In this document: piece by piece, positions 26,988-35,413 of the stretch
Layout of the letters: each line of letters begins with the position of its first letter
Numbering within the stretch: the first letter of the stretch is position 1
From: Roseiflexus castenholzii DSM 13941
GTDB taxonomy: Bacteria; Chloroflexota; Chloroflexia; Chloroflexales; Roseiflexaceae
Direction: 5' to 3'
DNA: 64,000 nucleotides
Assembly: GCF_000017805.1 (NCBI RefSeq)
Contig: NC_009767.1
Span: 248,001 to 312,000, forward strand
Notes under the pieces: generated by a model
The model's input: only the letters and a program-made list of their open reading frames with translations
Databases searched by the model: none
Told to the model about the DNA's origin: nothing
Translations under genes and position numbers: made by a program

Positions 26988-27608
26988 TCACGCATCAAAC
27001 ACCTCATCCACCCGCACGGCAAAGCCGTCGAGCAGGCGCGAACGCGCCGCAACGCCACGCCGGAAGACGCCATACGGCGCATACGCATCACCGGCGAGGG
27101 TCAGCACCGTGATCGTTTCATCGAGCGGATTGACGATCCAGTACTCCGGGATGCCCGCTTCGGCATAGTCGCGCGGCTTCTCCTCCAGATCGCGCGCCGG
27201 GTTGTCGGCGCTGACGATTTCCGCCACCAGGTCCGCGCCGCGCCAGTAGTCGTTCTGCCGACGCGGGTCATCGCTGCGCAGGAGGAGCAGCAGATCGGGT
27301 TCGCGGAACTTCCCTGGACGGATTTCGAGCCGCAGCGGCGCGTAGAACGCCACGCCGCCGCGCGGTCGCACGAACGCCAGGAAACTGAGCAGCAAAACCA
27401 GTGAGATAGCCTGGTGTTTCTCGGTCGGCATCGGCAATACCTCGATGACCCCATCGGTGTATTCGATCAGGCGGTTCGTATGCGCGGTCAGGGCAAGATA
27501 CTGCGCAACGCTCCACGTTCCCTGAAGCGCCGTGAGGTCAATGTCCGTAATCTGGTTCGCAATTGCGATCCACATTGGTTGAACGGCTGCTGTTACGGTC
27601 ATCGTCAT
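26988..27608 (-). CDS. Uma2-family (DUF820) putative endonuclease
   Basis: A protein of 206 aa from the ATG at 27608 (GCAGGGA upstream; a 28-residue basic extension to 27692 looks artificial). The core has the PD-(D/E)xK-like Uma2 pattern: YTDGVIEVLPMPT and H(Q)AISL at the N-side, then FREPDLLLLL, LVAEIVSADNP and the E/K pair followed by RDYAEAGIPEYWIVNP. These proteins are abundant in Chloroflexota and Cyanobacteria, often in many copies, with an inferred nuclease fold but no firmly known role. It is isolated between repeat-rich spacers and convergent with the protease-like gene. Confidence 0.88.
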   Translation of the reverse strand: MTMTVTAAVQPMWIAIANQITDIDLTALQGTWSVAQYLALTAHTNRLIEYTDGVIEVLPMPTEKHQAISLVLLLSFLAFVRPRGGVAFYAPLRLEIRPGKFREPDLLLLLRSDDPRRQNDYWRGADLVAEIVSADNPARDLEEKPRDYAEAGIPEYWIVNPLDETITVLTLAGDAYAPYGVFRRGVAARSRLLDGFAVRVDEVFDA

Positions 27609-28016
27609 TCCCTGCAGGCGACCACGGGGGCGTCGGGGCGATCCGTCACCGCGTTTCTTCCCGCGTCCCGATGCCTGTTTTCCCTTCATCACCCTTGCTC
27701 CCCTTCTCCCACAGCAAGCGAAAGGGGGGGTGGCGGATGTTGATGGTAGTGTAGCACAGGAATCGCTGATATGTGACCTTCGACGTATGTCTGGGGACGG
27801 CTGCTATAGAACCGGATGTAGCCTGCGGCTTCAGCCGCCAGGCGCCTGCGCGGGCGATTTTCCCCCTCATCCCCCCTTCTCCCACAAGGGGCGAAGGGGG
27901 CATTTTCGCGGCGGGTTTCGTGGTTACGCTCAAATAATGACCTTCCCCCCCTTCTCCCACAAGGAGCGAAGGGGGACCGTCGCCGGCAGCTCAAGCCGCC
28001 AGCGTCCGCCGCCGGA
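27609..28016. repeat. intergenic region with three CCTTCTCCCACAAGG palindromes
   Basis: No gene is credible here. Three copies of a C-tract/G-tract imperfect palindrome of the form cccccttctcccacaaggRgcgaaggggg lie near 27693-27728, 27869-27901 and 27945-27977. Between them is a stretch (about 27818-27850) that repeats the ctgcggcttcagccgcc text seen near 3955. Such units are typical dispersed intergenic palindromes. Confidence 0.6.
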
Positions 28017-29459
28017 CTATTCGCGCCCGAACCCGATCTCCGCCAGCGCCCGCGCCGCCGCATCCAACACCGCGCGGTCGTCGCCGGTCACACCCAATCC
28101 GATCAGCGCCTCTGCGACTGTTTGCACCAGCGGCGGCGGCGCGGGCGCGCGCTGCGCTGCGCTCTGATCTGCATCTCTGGCAAACGACAAGCGTTCACGG
28201 GGCGCCGCGCGACGAGGTGGTCGTCCTTCGACATCCCACAACGGCGCTGCGCGCAACGGTCGAATGTCGCCCCATCCGCAGTGACGCGCCAGAAACTCAA
28301 CATATGCGCGTGCTGCGCCTTCGAGCGTATGGCAGTGCGCCACATACTTCCGCGCTGCCGCGCCCATTGCCGCAGCCACGTCGGGGCGTTCCGCCAGCAG
28401 GCGACAGTACCCCAGGATCAGGTCGCTCTCCGATCCGTCGGGGTCCACCTGCGCTGCCACCCCCGGCGGCAGTTCAGTGAATGAGCCGGTGGCGGTCACC
28501 AGCGTGGGGCGACCGGCGCCGAGCAGTCGCAGCAGGCTCGCCGATGTCTCGCCAGCGGTCGGATGGCGCAGGTTCAGGCAGATGTCGGCAGCCGCGACAT
28601 AATCCTCGAATGTAGAACGCGACACATAGCCGGTGATCGTAACCGCTTCGGTCAACCCCAGGCGTTCGACGACACCCGGCGCATCATAGTTCGGCGAGAT
28701 GCTGCCGACGAGCAGATAGCGCGCATCAGGATGAACAGCACGCAGGTCGCGCAGCGCGCGCAGCGCCGGTTCCAACCGCTTATAGGGATTGATGTGTCCG
28801 AACGACGCGAGGATCAGCGCATTCTGCGGCAAACCAAGGCGTTCACACGCTTCGTTGCGGGGAATGAGCATCGGCAGCGGCACACCCATTGGTACAAGCG
28901 CCGTCGCCAATCCTGGCTTGAGCGCCGTTACCCGATCCAGCACATATCGGCTGTGCGCCAGGATGCCGGTGGCGCGTTCGAGCACGTCTTCACAGAACGG
29001 AAAGTCAAAGGCGGCTTCAGGAAACCGCCCACGCAGCATCAGTTCCGCCACGCGCGCGCCTTCATCGCCATACCGGCGGCGCATCTCAGCACGGTAGCGA
29101 TCAATCTGCCCGCGCACCGCCACCATCTCTTGCAGCATGAAGTGGTGCAGCACAAAGTCGTGCAGCACCACAACGCCAGGGGTGCGCTGCAATGCGCGCC
29201 ATATCCCCAGGTGCGCCGGACTATTGCCCATATGGTAGATGATAGCATCGAACGGACGGCGACGATGGTCACGTTCGAGCCGACTCACCGGGCGGATCTC
29301 GAGGTGCTGCACCAGGCGCGGATGTGTCGGGCGCAACCCGTCCTCGATGTAAAGGGTAACCTCGGCATACATGCCGAGATACGGCAACAGCTCCTCACTG
29401 TAATCCGAAATGCCCGAAGGAGCGGGGTTGACCGGAGAAGCGTAGGCGAGACGTTTCAT
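28017..29459 (-). CDS. family 4-type (GT-B) glycosyltransferase
   Basis: A 480-aa GT-B glycosyltransferase. The N-terminus KRLAYASPVNPAPSGISDYSEEL is the nucleotide-sugar transferase opening of this group, HDFVLHHFM lies mid-domain, and the C-terminal GT1/GT4 block includes SFGHINPYKRLEPALRAL and the E-x7-E-like region HPTAGETSASLLRLLGAGRP. A 60-residue low-complexity tail follows. Start ATG 29459 lies 2 nt after the Nudix stop, implying translational coupling; the longer frame beyond it runs through the Nudix gene. It probably builds a glycan or glycolipid; acceptor unknown. Confidence 0.88.
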   Translation of the reverse strand: MKRLAYASPVNPAPSGISDYSEELLPYLGMYAEVTLYIEDGLRPTHPRLVQHLEIRPVSRLERDHRRRPFDAIIYHMGNSPAHLGIWRALQRTPGVVVLHDFVLHHFMLQEMVAVRGQIDRYRAEMRRRYGDEGARVAELMLRGRFPEAAFDFPFCEDVLERATGILAHSRYVLDRVTALKPGLATALVPMGVPLPMLIPRNEACERLGLPQNALILASFGHINPYKRLEPALRALRDLRAVHPDARYLLVGSISPNYDAPGVVERLGLTEAVTITGYVSRSTFEDYVAAADICLNLRHPTAGETSASLLRLLGAGRPTLVTATGSFTELPPGVAAQVDPDGSESDLILGYCRLLAERPDVAAAMGAAARKYVAHCHTLEGAARAYVEFLARHCGWGDIRPLRAAPLWDVEGRPPRRAAPRERLSFARDADQSAAQRAPAPPPLVQTVAEALIGLGVTGDDRAVLDAAARALAEIGFGRE

Positions 29460-29461
29460 CA

Positions 29462-29938
29462 CTAATCGAACGCCGCTTCCGCGCGCCCGGCGAACGCATC
29501 GCGCACCATGCGCACATAGCGCGGCATCAGCGGCGGCAGGCGGTCGGGTGGGTAATAGGCGAGCGACACAAACTCCGTATGGTCCGGTTGCAGCATGCCT
29601 CCGGTGACGCGGCAGGCGAAGAAGGCGCTGACGATCTGCGCCTGATCGCCGTTCGGGTAGGTCCACTCGAATTCGCGCCCGGTGTACAGCCCGATCAGGC
29701 GCTCGACCACGACGTGCAGTCCGGTCTCTTCGAGCACTTCGCGCACCAGGGTGCGCGCCGGCGTTTCGCCAAGTTGCACCACGCCGGACGGTGGCGCCCA
29801 CAGCATCACATCGGAGCGCTGACCGAGCAGCACATGTCCCCGATCATTGCGAATGAATGCGCTCGCAGCAAGTTGCAGCAGGCGCTGGTGACCAACATAA
29901 CTGCGCAGCCATGCCGTGTAATTAATCGTCATAGGCAT
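29462..29938 (-). CDS. Nudix hydrolase
   Basis: A 158-aa pyrophosphohydrolase. The Nudix box matches exactly: G at the start of GVVQLGETPARTLVREVLEE with the REVLEETGL core. Family members hydrolyse nucleoside-diphosphate-linked compounds such as NDP-sugars or oxidised nucleotides. The 3' neighbour is a glycosyltransferase 2 nt away, so a house-cleaning or NDP-sugar role is possible but not shown. Two in-frame ATGs lie close together (29938 and 29932); the first is used here, with GGTGAAG about 13 nt upstream. Confidence 0.9.
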   Translation of the reverse strand: MPMTINYTAWLRSYVGHQRLLQLAASAFIRNDRGHVLLGQRSDVMLWAPPSGVVQLGETPARTLVREVLEETGLHVVVERLIGLYTGREFEWTYPNGDQAQIVSAFFACRVTGGMLQPDHTEFVSLAYYPPDRLPPLMPRYVRMVRDAFAGRAEAAFD

Positions 29939-30010
29939 CTTTGAATGAATTCTTCACCACGTAACGCTAACGGTCTGCAATTATACCACCGGCACAAATT
30001 GCCCATTTTG

Positions 30011-30019
30011 TGCTACAAT
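30011..30019 (+). promoter_or_regulatory. extended -10 promoter for microprotein/phosphoesterase
   Basis: TGCTACAAT is an extended -10 element 39 nt upstream of the GTG at 30059. It probably drives the microprotein, the metallophosphoesterase and, by overlap, the genes up to the subtilase. Confidence 0.45.
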
Positions 30020-30058
30020 CGCAGAGAGTGATTTGAGACCGACAGGCAGGAGGCGCAT

Positions 30059-30193
30059 GTGGAAACCATCGTCTACATTGTGAAGTACACCTTTATCGCA
30101 GCGCTGGCGGTCGAAGCGGTGTTGATCGCACGCGCCATCATCAGCGTGGCGCTGGAGAAGGCGCGCGCAGCAAAGTCCGCCCCTGCGGAGTAA
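30059..30193 (+). CDS. 44-aa single-helix membrane microprotein
   Basis: Too short for ordinary gene callers, this frame starts at GTG with AGGAGG five nt upstream and runs to TAA. The product has one predicted membrane helix (about residues 5-30, VYIVKYTFIAALAVEAVLIA) and a basic, alanine-rich tail (EKARAAKSAPAE). It ends 6 nt before the metallophosphoesterase start and lies downstream of an extended -10 promoter, so it probably opens that operon. Function unknown. Confidence 0.6.
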   Translation: METIVYIVKYTFIAALAVEAVLIARAIISVALEKARAAKSAPAE

Positions 30194-30199
30194 TCGCCG

Positions 30200-31036
30200 G
30201 TGCGCTACGTCTTAATGCACATTTCCGACCTGCATGCCGGGCGCACATTTCATCCGCATGTCGCCGACCAACTCACCCGCGAAGCGCGCGATCTGCGCCC
30301 CGATCTGCTGATTATCTCCGGCGACCTGGTGCAACGCGCCGATTTTGTGGCTCAGTGGAAAGCGATCACTCAGTATCTTCAACAGTTGCCCGAGCCGCGC
30401 CTGATTGTGCCGGGCAATCACGATGTTCCGCTGTTTCACCTGGTGGAACGGTTCTTTCGCCCGCTTGATCGCTACCGGCGCTTTATCTCGACCGATCTCA
30501 ACCCGGTGTTCGAGCGCCCTGGCATCGTGGTTGTCGGCGGCAACAGCGCCCATGGGTTGACCATCGACGGCGGGTATGTGTCGCCTGAGCAGCAGCGCAC
30601 CATGGCGCAACTCTTCGTCCGCTACCCGGATGATGTCTGCAAGATTGCGGTGCTGCACCACGGCGTCGTGCGACCGCCAGGGTGCGAGAAGCGCAGCATT
30701 GTTCGCAACGCAACCGACGTGACGCGGATGCTCGAACAGAGCGGGGTGGATGTGCTGCTCTGCGGGCATCACCACGTGTCGTATGTCGGCGTCGCGGGCA
30801 GTGCGAAGCGCTTCGTCGTCTGCCAGAGCGGCACCAGCACATCGCGGCGCGTTCGGGCAGGAGAACGCGGCAGAAATGCGTACAGTGTTCTGACCATTGA
30901 GGACGCGACTATTCATATCAGTCAGCGCCGGTATGTCGAAATGAGTGGGCGGTTCGAACCGCTTGGAGAGTATGCGTTTCAACGCCGCGGCATCTGGTTG
31001 CCGCTCCACCGACGCGACACGCCACAGACGTTATGA
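30200..31036 (+). CDS. calcineurin-like metallophosphoesterase
   Basis: A 278-aa protein of the Icc/CpdA-like phosphoesterase class with two-metal active site. Motifs appear in order: HISDLHAG (D-x-H), IISGDLVQ (GD), VPGNHDVP (GNHD), AVLHHGVV and CGHHHVSY (GHxH). Substrates in this family range from cyclic nucleotides to nucleic acids and cannot be read from the sequence. It starts at GTG 30200 and overlaps the next gene by 4 nt (ATGA), so the two are translationally coupled. Confidence 0.9.
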   Translation: MRYVLMHISDLHAGRTFHPHVADQLTREARDLRPDLLIISGDLVQRADFVAQWKAITQYLQQLPEPRLIVPGNHDVPLFHLVERFFRPLDRYRRFISTDLNPVFERPGIVVVGGNSAHGLTIDGGYVSPEQQRTMAQLFVRYPDDVCKIAVLHHGVVRPPGCEKRSIVRNATDVTRMLEQSGVDVLLCGHHHVSYVGVAGSAKRFVVCQSGTSTSRRVRAGERGRNAYSVLTIEDATIHISQRRYVEMSGRFEPLGEYAFQRRGIWLPLHRRDTPQTL

Positions 31037-31581
31037 CACAGGAACAAACGTCCCAGCAGCAAAAAGTCGATACCGGTCCGCTGCCGCCGTTGCCGCCGTT
31101 GCCGGAACCGCCGCCATCGCCACGCCAGGCATCGCGCCGGACGATGCTCGTCGCCGGCATTGCTGTCCTGGCAGTTGCAGGAATTGCACTCTGGTGGTTC
31201 ACCCGCCCTTCCGATCCAATGAGCGATCCGCGACCGGTGCAGACGGTGCAGAACTTCGTCGCTGCCACTGAAGCGCGCGATGTGTCACGAATGCTCTCTT
31301 ATGTTGAACCGACCGATCTCAAACGGCAGATCAGTCCGGAACTGCGCTCATACATGGAATATATCACCGACCTGCAATTCAAGAATGAGACGTACACGCT
31401 GGTCGATAACAACGGCTCGATTGCGCGCGTCCGCCTGACCGGCACGGTGCGCTACACCGTCGATTACGGCTCGGTCTACTCGGGTGAACGTTCATTCGAT
31501 ACGATCTTCGAACTGGTGCTGCTGGAAGGTACATGGTACCTGCGCAGTCTGCAATTGCCGGAACTGGAACAGCAACAATAG
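31033..31581 (+). CDS. single-pass membrane protein with NTF2-like extracytoplasmic domain
   Basis: A 182-aa protein. Residues 1-35 are Pro/Gln-rich, a membrane helix covers about 38-56 (MLVAGIAVLAVAGIALWWF), and the outer part (65-175) alternates helix and strands in the manner of NTF2/SnoaL or DUF4878-type folds (VQTVQNFVAATEARDVSRML, then FELVLLEGTWYLRSLQ). It overlaps the phosphoesterase by 4 nt and is followed within 3 nt by the subtilase-FHA gene. Function unknown; a lipoprotein-like scaffold or ligand binder is possible. Confidence 0.6.
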   Translation: MTQEQTSQQQKVDTGPLPPLPPLPEPPPSPRQASRRTMLVAGIAVLAVAGIALWWFTRPSDPMSDPRPVQTVQNFVAATEARDVSRMLSYVEPTDLKRQISPELRSYMEYITDLQFKNETYTLVDNNGSIARVRLTGTVRYTVDYGSVYSGERSFDTIFELVLLEGTWYLRSLQLPELEQQQ

Positions 31582-31584
31582 AAG

Positions 31585-33126
31585 ATGATGTCGCTGCGCA
31601 TCCTGCTCGCTCTGGCGATCGCACTGTTTGCATCCGCTTCATCGCCAACTGACCCTCGCTTCGACGAACAGTGGGCGCTGTACAAGGTTGGCGCGACGTG
31701 CGCTTGGGAGCGCACCAGAGGCAGCGCCGACGTGATTGTGGCAGTGGTTGACAGCGGCGTCGATCCGACCCACCCCGACCTGGCAGCGCGCCTGCGCTCC
31801 GATGGGTACGATTTTGTCGATAACGACGCAGACCCGCGTGACGAAAATGGTCACGGAACCCACGTCGCCGGGATTATCGCCGCGATTCTCGACAACAACG
31901 AAGGGATCGCAGGGCTGGCGCCCGAGGTGACTATCCTGCCGGTGCGGGTGATGAATGCGCGTGGCAAAGGTTCCGACCGGGCGATTGCTCGTGGGATTCG
32001 CTTCGCCGCCGACCGAGGGGCGAAGGTGATCAATCTCAGCCTCGGCGCGACCCTCACCCTCAACGCCGATGAACCGTCGGCGCTGGTGAACGACGCGATT
32101 ATCTATGCGCAGCAGCAGGGGGCGCTGGTGGTCGTCGCCGCCGGCAACGACGCGGTGCCGCTGCCCAATGCGATTGCTGTCGATAATCCCGATGTGCTCG
32201 TGGTGGCGGCGACCGATCAGCGCGACCACAAGGCGCCCTTTTCGAACTCTGGTCCATGGATCGCTGTCAGCGCGCCGGGGGTCAATATCCTCTCCACAAT
32301 GCCGACTTACGAGGTGTTTCTGACCAGCGACCAGGTGCCGCGTGATGAGCGCTTCCGCCGCGATTACGACTATATGAGCGGCACGTCGCAGGCGACGCCG
32401 TATGTGGCAGCGCTGGCGGCGCTGCTCTTTTCGGCGAATCCCGATTGGAGCGCGGCGCAGGTCGCAGAGACCATCCGCACCAATGCGACGGATATTCGTG
32501 ACCTGAACCCTCGCTTCGAGTTGGGAACGGGGCGGATTGACGCCTGCAAGTCGTTCGGCGGACCTCCTGCCGAGCAGGCGCCGCAACCGGCGCCTCGTCC
32601 GTCGGCGCCGCGCAGCGAGTCGTTACTGGGCTTGCTGGCGCTGTGCGTCTGTGGCATCGTCCTGGCGCTCGCGTTTGCAGCAATTGCGCTTATAGGCGCG
32701 GGACGGCGGCGCTCGCCGCGCCCCGCGCCAGCGCCCGTTCCTGTGCCGGTGTATGCGCCCCCCACGCCTTCGTCACCGCCACAACCGTATCAAGCCACTC
32801 CACCGGTTTCCACGGCTCAGTCGGCGCCAACCGGCGCTTGGGGGACGCTGGCGGTCATTGCGGGAGCGGCGCAGCCGCGCACCTACGCGCTCAGCGGCGC
32901 TGAACTGGTCATCGGCCGCAGTGAGGAGTGCCAGATTGTGCTGATCGGCGATGGCAGCGTCTCTCGTCGCCATGCCATTATTCGCAACAATGGACGCCAG
33001 GTGACGGTAGAAGATGCGGGCAGCAGCCATGGAACCTATCTCAACGGCGCGCGTATCATCCAGCCAACGCCGGTGCGTCGCGGTGATGTACTCCAGGTTG
33101 GGCAGACGCAATTGCGGTTTGGATGA
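31585..33126 (+). CDS. subtilisin-like protease fused through a TM helix to an FHA domain
   Basis: A 513-aa protein. Signal peptide about 1-20; S8 catalytic triad D56 (VVDSGVD), H90 (NGHGTHVAG) and S267 (SGTSQATPYVAA), with VVAAGND as the oxyanion-site Asn. A Pro-rich linker precedes a membrane helix (about 348-372) and a second Pro-rich linker leads to a C-terminal FHA domain (about 425-510) with VIGRSEECQIVL, SRRHAII and SSHGTYLNG. The predicted topology puts the protease outside and the phosphothreonine-binding FHA in the cytoplasm, so it could couple Ser/Thr kinase signals to extracytoplasmic proteolysis. That coupling is inference; both domains themselves are clear. Confidence 0.9.
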   Translation: MMSLRILLALAIALFASASSPTDPRFDEQWALYKVGATCAWERTRGSADVIVAVVDSGVDPTHPDLAARLRSDGYDFVDNDADPRDENGHGTHVAGIIAAILDNNEGIAGLAPEVTILPVRVMNARGKGSDRAIARGIRFAADRGAKVINLSLGATLTLNADEPSALVNDAIIYAQQQGALVVVAAGNDAVPLPNAIAVDNPDVLVVAATDQRDHKAPFSNSGPWIAVSAPGVNILSTMPTYEVFLTSDQVPRDERFRRDYDYMSGTSQATPYVAALAALLFSANPDWSAAQVAETIRTNATDIRDLNPRFELGTGRIDACKSFGGPPAEQAPQPAPRPSAPRSESLLGLLALCVCGIVLALAFAAIALIGAGRRRSPRPAPAPVPVPVYAPPTPSSPPQPYQATPPVSTAQSAPTGAWGTLAVIAGAAQPRTYALSGAELVIGRSEECQIVLIGDGSVSRRHAIIRNNGRQVTVEDAGSSHGTYLNGARIIQPTPVRRGDVLQVGQTQLRFG

Positions 33127-33131
33127 GATAA

Positions 33132-33498
33132 TACTAATTACGATTGAAGATGCCGCATGCGTGTCATTCCGAGCGCAGCGACTTGGCATTCCGAGCGCAG
33201 CGACTGGGCATTCCGAGCGCAGCGACTGGGCATTCCGAGCGCAGCGACTGGGCATTCCGAGCGCAGCGACTGGGCATTCCGAGCGCAGCGACTGGGCATT
33301 CCGAGCGCAGCGACTGGGCATTCCGAGCGCAGCGACTGGGCATTCCGAGCGCAGCGACTGGGCATTCCGAGCGCAGCGACTGGGCATTCCGAGCGCAGCG
33401 ACTGGGCATTCCGAGCGCAGCGAGGAATCTAAGCGGGTCGCGCCAGACCCCGCGCGCTGCTCGGAGTGACCATACCGGATGGTCACAGGTCATTGGTA
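33132..33498 (-). repeat. dispersed TIR element, copy 3, with twelve 22-bp units
   Basis: Ends are TACTAATTAC and GTCATTGGTA. Inside, the unit beginning cattccgagcgcagcgac is repeated 12 times at exact 22-bp spacing from 33165 to 33407, against two units in most other copies. All six frames stay open across much of the array, producing spurious repetitive proteins on both strands. Nothing here resembles CRISPR spacers: the repeat is continuous. Confidence 0.92.
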
Positions 33499-33851
33499 TA
33501 ACTCCATATCGTTTTCGGTCGGTCCAACCGGTTTGACCGGTGTGTTTAAGCCGGTCTGGAAGGATATGGATCAGGCGTAACACGCACCACCCGAGAATCT
33601 GTCAACTGCTCGTCGCCCATGGGGGCGGGCGGGGAGTGGCAGGAACCACGGGGCTGTGCCTGCTACTCCTCACTGCCGATCCCGACCGGTGGACGTGAAC
33701 ACCCGTGCCAGGCGCGCAACACGTCGCCGACGCGGGGGCGGTTACGGGCATGCATCCACACCAGGGCGAGGGCGCGGCAGCGCCCTTCGTGCGATCAGCC
33801 CGACGGTTCAGCGCCGGGCGGCGTTGCATTGTACTATTGGCTGCGGTCGGA
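33499..33851. other. intergenic region with an imperfect inverted repeat
   Basis: The ends TCCATATC (33503-33510) and GATATGGA (33563-33570) enclose related but imperfect arms rich in CCGG. The remaining 280 bp is GC-rich, contains short palindromes such as gcgcggcagcgccc, and shows no credible coding frame; it lies beyond the 3' end of the haem-binding gene. Confidence 0.5.
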
Positions 33852-34343
33852 TTACTTTTCATCCTCTCGTTCCGCTTCGCCACCGAACGTCGCCAGCAGT
33901 CCATTGATCAGTTGCTGCCGTTCGACGGGCGAAAGATTGGCTTCGGGATGGAGCGGCAGGTAGAACCAGGGCGGCATTTCGCCGTTTTGTACCAGTTTTG
34001 CTGCATCATCTCCTTCGTTGTCCGGTCGTCCCCATTCGGAAACGTTGAACTCTGCACGACCTTTCATGACATCACGGGTGATCAGCCACGACGCGGGAGC
34101 GATATTGCTGTACCAGGGCCACGTCGTCTCATTGCTGTGACAATCGGCGCAGGCACGGAAGAACAGCGCGCGTGTCTGTGGATTGTCCCACGACGGTTCG
34201 GCGATCACCGGCGGATTGGTATGGTCACGCCCGTAGGGAATGAATTGGATGAGCAGCACGAGACCCATCATGCCTGCCAGCACACCGGCAGCAATTCGTC
34301 GCGCGTCGAGTGACGTTGTTCGCTGTTGAATGGATGTCGTCAT
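33852..34343 (-). CDS. membrane-anchored haem-binding domain protein
   Basis: A 163-aa protein with an N-terminal membrane helix (about 18-36) and one c-type haem motif CADCHS (near residue 64) within the surroundings RALFFRACADCHSNETTWPWYS, shown here in part, which are typical of the haem_bd family. A methionine near GEMPPWFY may be the distal ligand. It should sit outside the membrane and take part in electron transfer. It is the last gene of a minus-strand group with a ferric-reductase-like protein and ApbE, separated by about 190 bp of GC-rich repeats. Confidence 0.85.
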   Translation of the reverse strand: MTTSIQQRTTSLDARRIAAGVLAGMMGLVLLIQFIPYGRDHTNPPVIAEPSWDNPQTRALFFRACADCHSNETTWPWYSNIAPASWLITRDVMKGRAEFNVSEWGRPDNEGDDAAKLVQNGEMPPWFYLPLHPEANLSPVERQQLINGLLATFGGEAEREDEK

Positions 34344-34537
34344 GGAAGTGCTCCTTTTCTGTCAGGTCAGGGGGGCAACCATCCCCCGATGACGTTGCAA
34401 CCTTCTAATCTTCATACGGGTGGCGGGGAGCGGCACTCTGCCAGGGCGCGCCACCCCCGTTGCCGGGGGTACCGGCGGCGCTCTGCCGGGGCGCACCCCC
34501 CCCGCTGCCGGGGCGCGCCAGCGGCGTGCCTCTCCTT

Positions 34538-35413
34538 CTATCTGGAACGCGCGACGAGCACCCGATAAATGGTCAGGAACAGGACGCTGCCGCCGCTCGT
34601 CCAGTAGATCGCGCGCGCCAGGTCGCTCTGGCTGTCGCTGCCGCTCCAGATACCGTGCAGCAGCGCCAGCCCGAAAATGGCGAAACTGAGGAAGTGTATC
34701 AATCGCCACACCTTCCGTCCGATCCGGTCCTTGATGTAGAAACTCAAACCCACAATCGTCAAACCGTAGAATCCTAGCTGCCCAAGACCCACCCACAACG
34801 GCTCATATCCACTGTATTGAAATGGCACAAGCACCTGAATGAGCGTCGCCTGAATGTAGCGGTCGCCAAGCAGAATCAGGGCATGAAACAGGGCAAATGC
34901 CAGACCGAGCAGGCTGGCGTGCTGATGCAGATCGAATGCGGTCGGTCCACCGGGCCAGACGCGCGCCAGTTTGTTCGTCATCAGCAACCCAAAGACCATT
35001 GAAAGCCATAGAAGGATGTATGCAACAAATGCGCTACTGCGTGAGAGATACCAGTACGCTTTGGGTTCTGCGCCGAGCAGCGATGCGCTCAAGCCGGGCA
35101 ACCAGGCGGGTAGCGCAACAATTGCCGCAAATGCGCCAAGAATCACTGCGAGCACAATACCAAGAAAGGTCTGAAACGCCATAGCCGGCGGCATGTCGGC
35201 AAATGCGTCGAGTTCGGGTGCGCGCTGCGGTCGTGACGATGCGTTTCGGTTGATGGAAGGCGTTTCCCCAACCACACTGCCGGCCCTCACGCTGCGTGGC
35301 GGTACCCCAGCAGACGCGCCTTCGACACTATTGGACGGTTGCGCCGCCCCACCACGTTTTGCGGCATTGGCTGCGCGGATGGCGGCCAGCCGCGCGGCTT
35401 TCTCATCACTCAT
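34538..35413 (-). CDS. ferric-reductase-like transmembrane protein
   Basis: A 291-aa protein starting at ATG 35413 with GGAGG 6 nt upstream. A charged, low-complexity N-terminus (1-85) is followed by about six membrane helices. Histidines suitable for two b-type haems occur in FDLHQHASLLG, LFHALILL, WRLIHFLSF and LALLHGIW. There is no NADPH/FAD-binding C-terminal domain, as in MsrQ/YedZ-type proteins. The start codon overlaps the end of apbE by 8 nt, implying coupled synthesis and a shared electron-transfer function. Confidence 0.85.
   Translation of the reverse strand: MSDEKAARLAAIRAANAAKRGGAAQPSNSVEGASAGVPPRSVRAGSVVGETPSINRNASSRPQRAPELDAFADMPPAMAFQTFLGIVLAVILGAFAAIVALPAWLPGLSASLLGAEPKAYWYLSRSSAFVAYILLWLSMVFGLLMTNKLARVWPGGPTAFDLHQHASLLGLAFALFHALILLGDRYIQATLIQVLVPFQYSGYEPLWVGLGQLGFYGLTIVGLSFYIKDRIGRKVWRLIHFLSFAIFGLALLHGIWSGSDSQSDLARAIYWTSGGSVLFLTIYRVLVARSR

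Noticed and set aside
27869..27977. Rho-independent terminators for the glycosyltransferase gene
   Set aside because: The palindromes have G-tract tails, not T-tracts, and occur three times in non-equivalent positions.
33132..33498. CRISPR-like array
   Set aside because: The repeat is continuous with a 22-bp period; there are no unique spacers, no leader and no cas genes.
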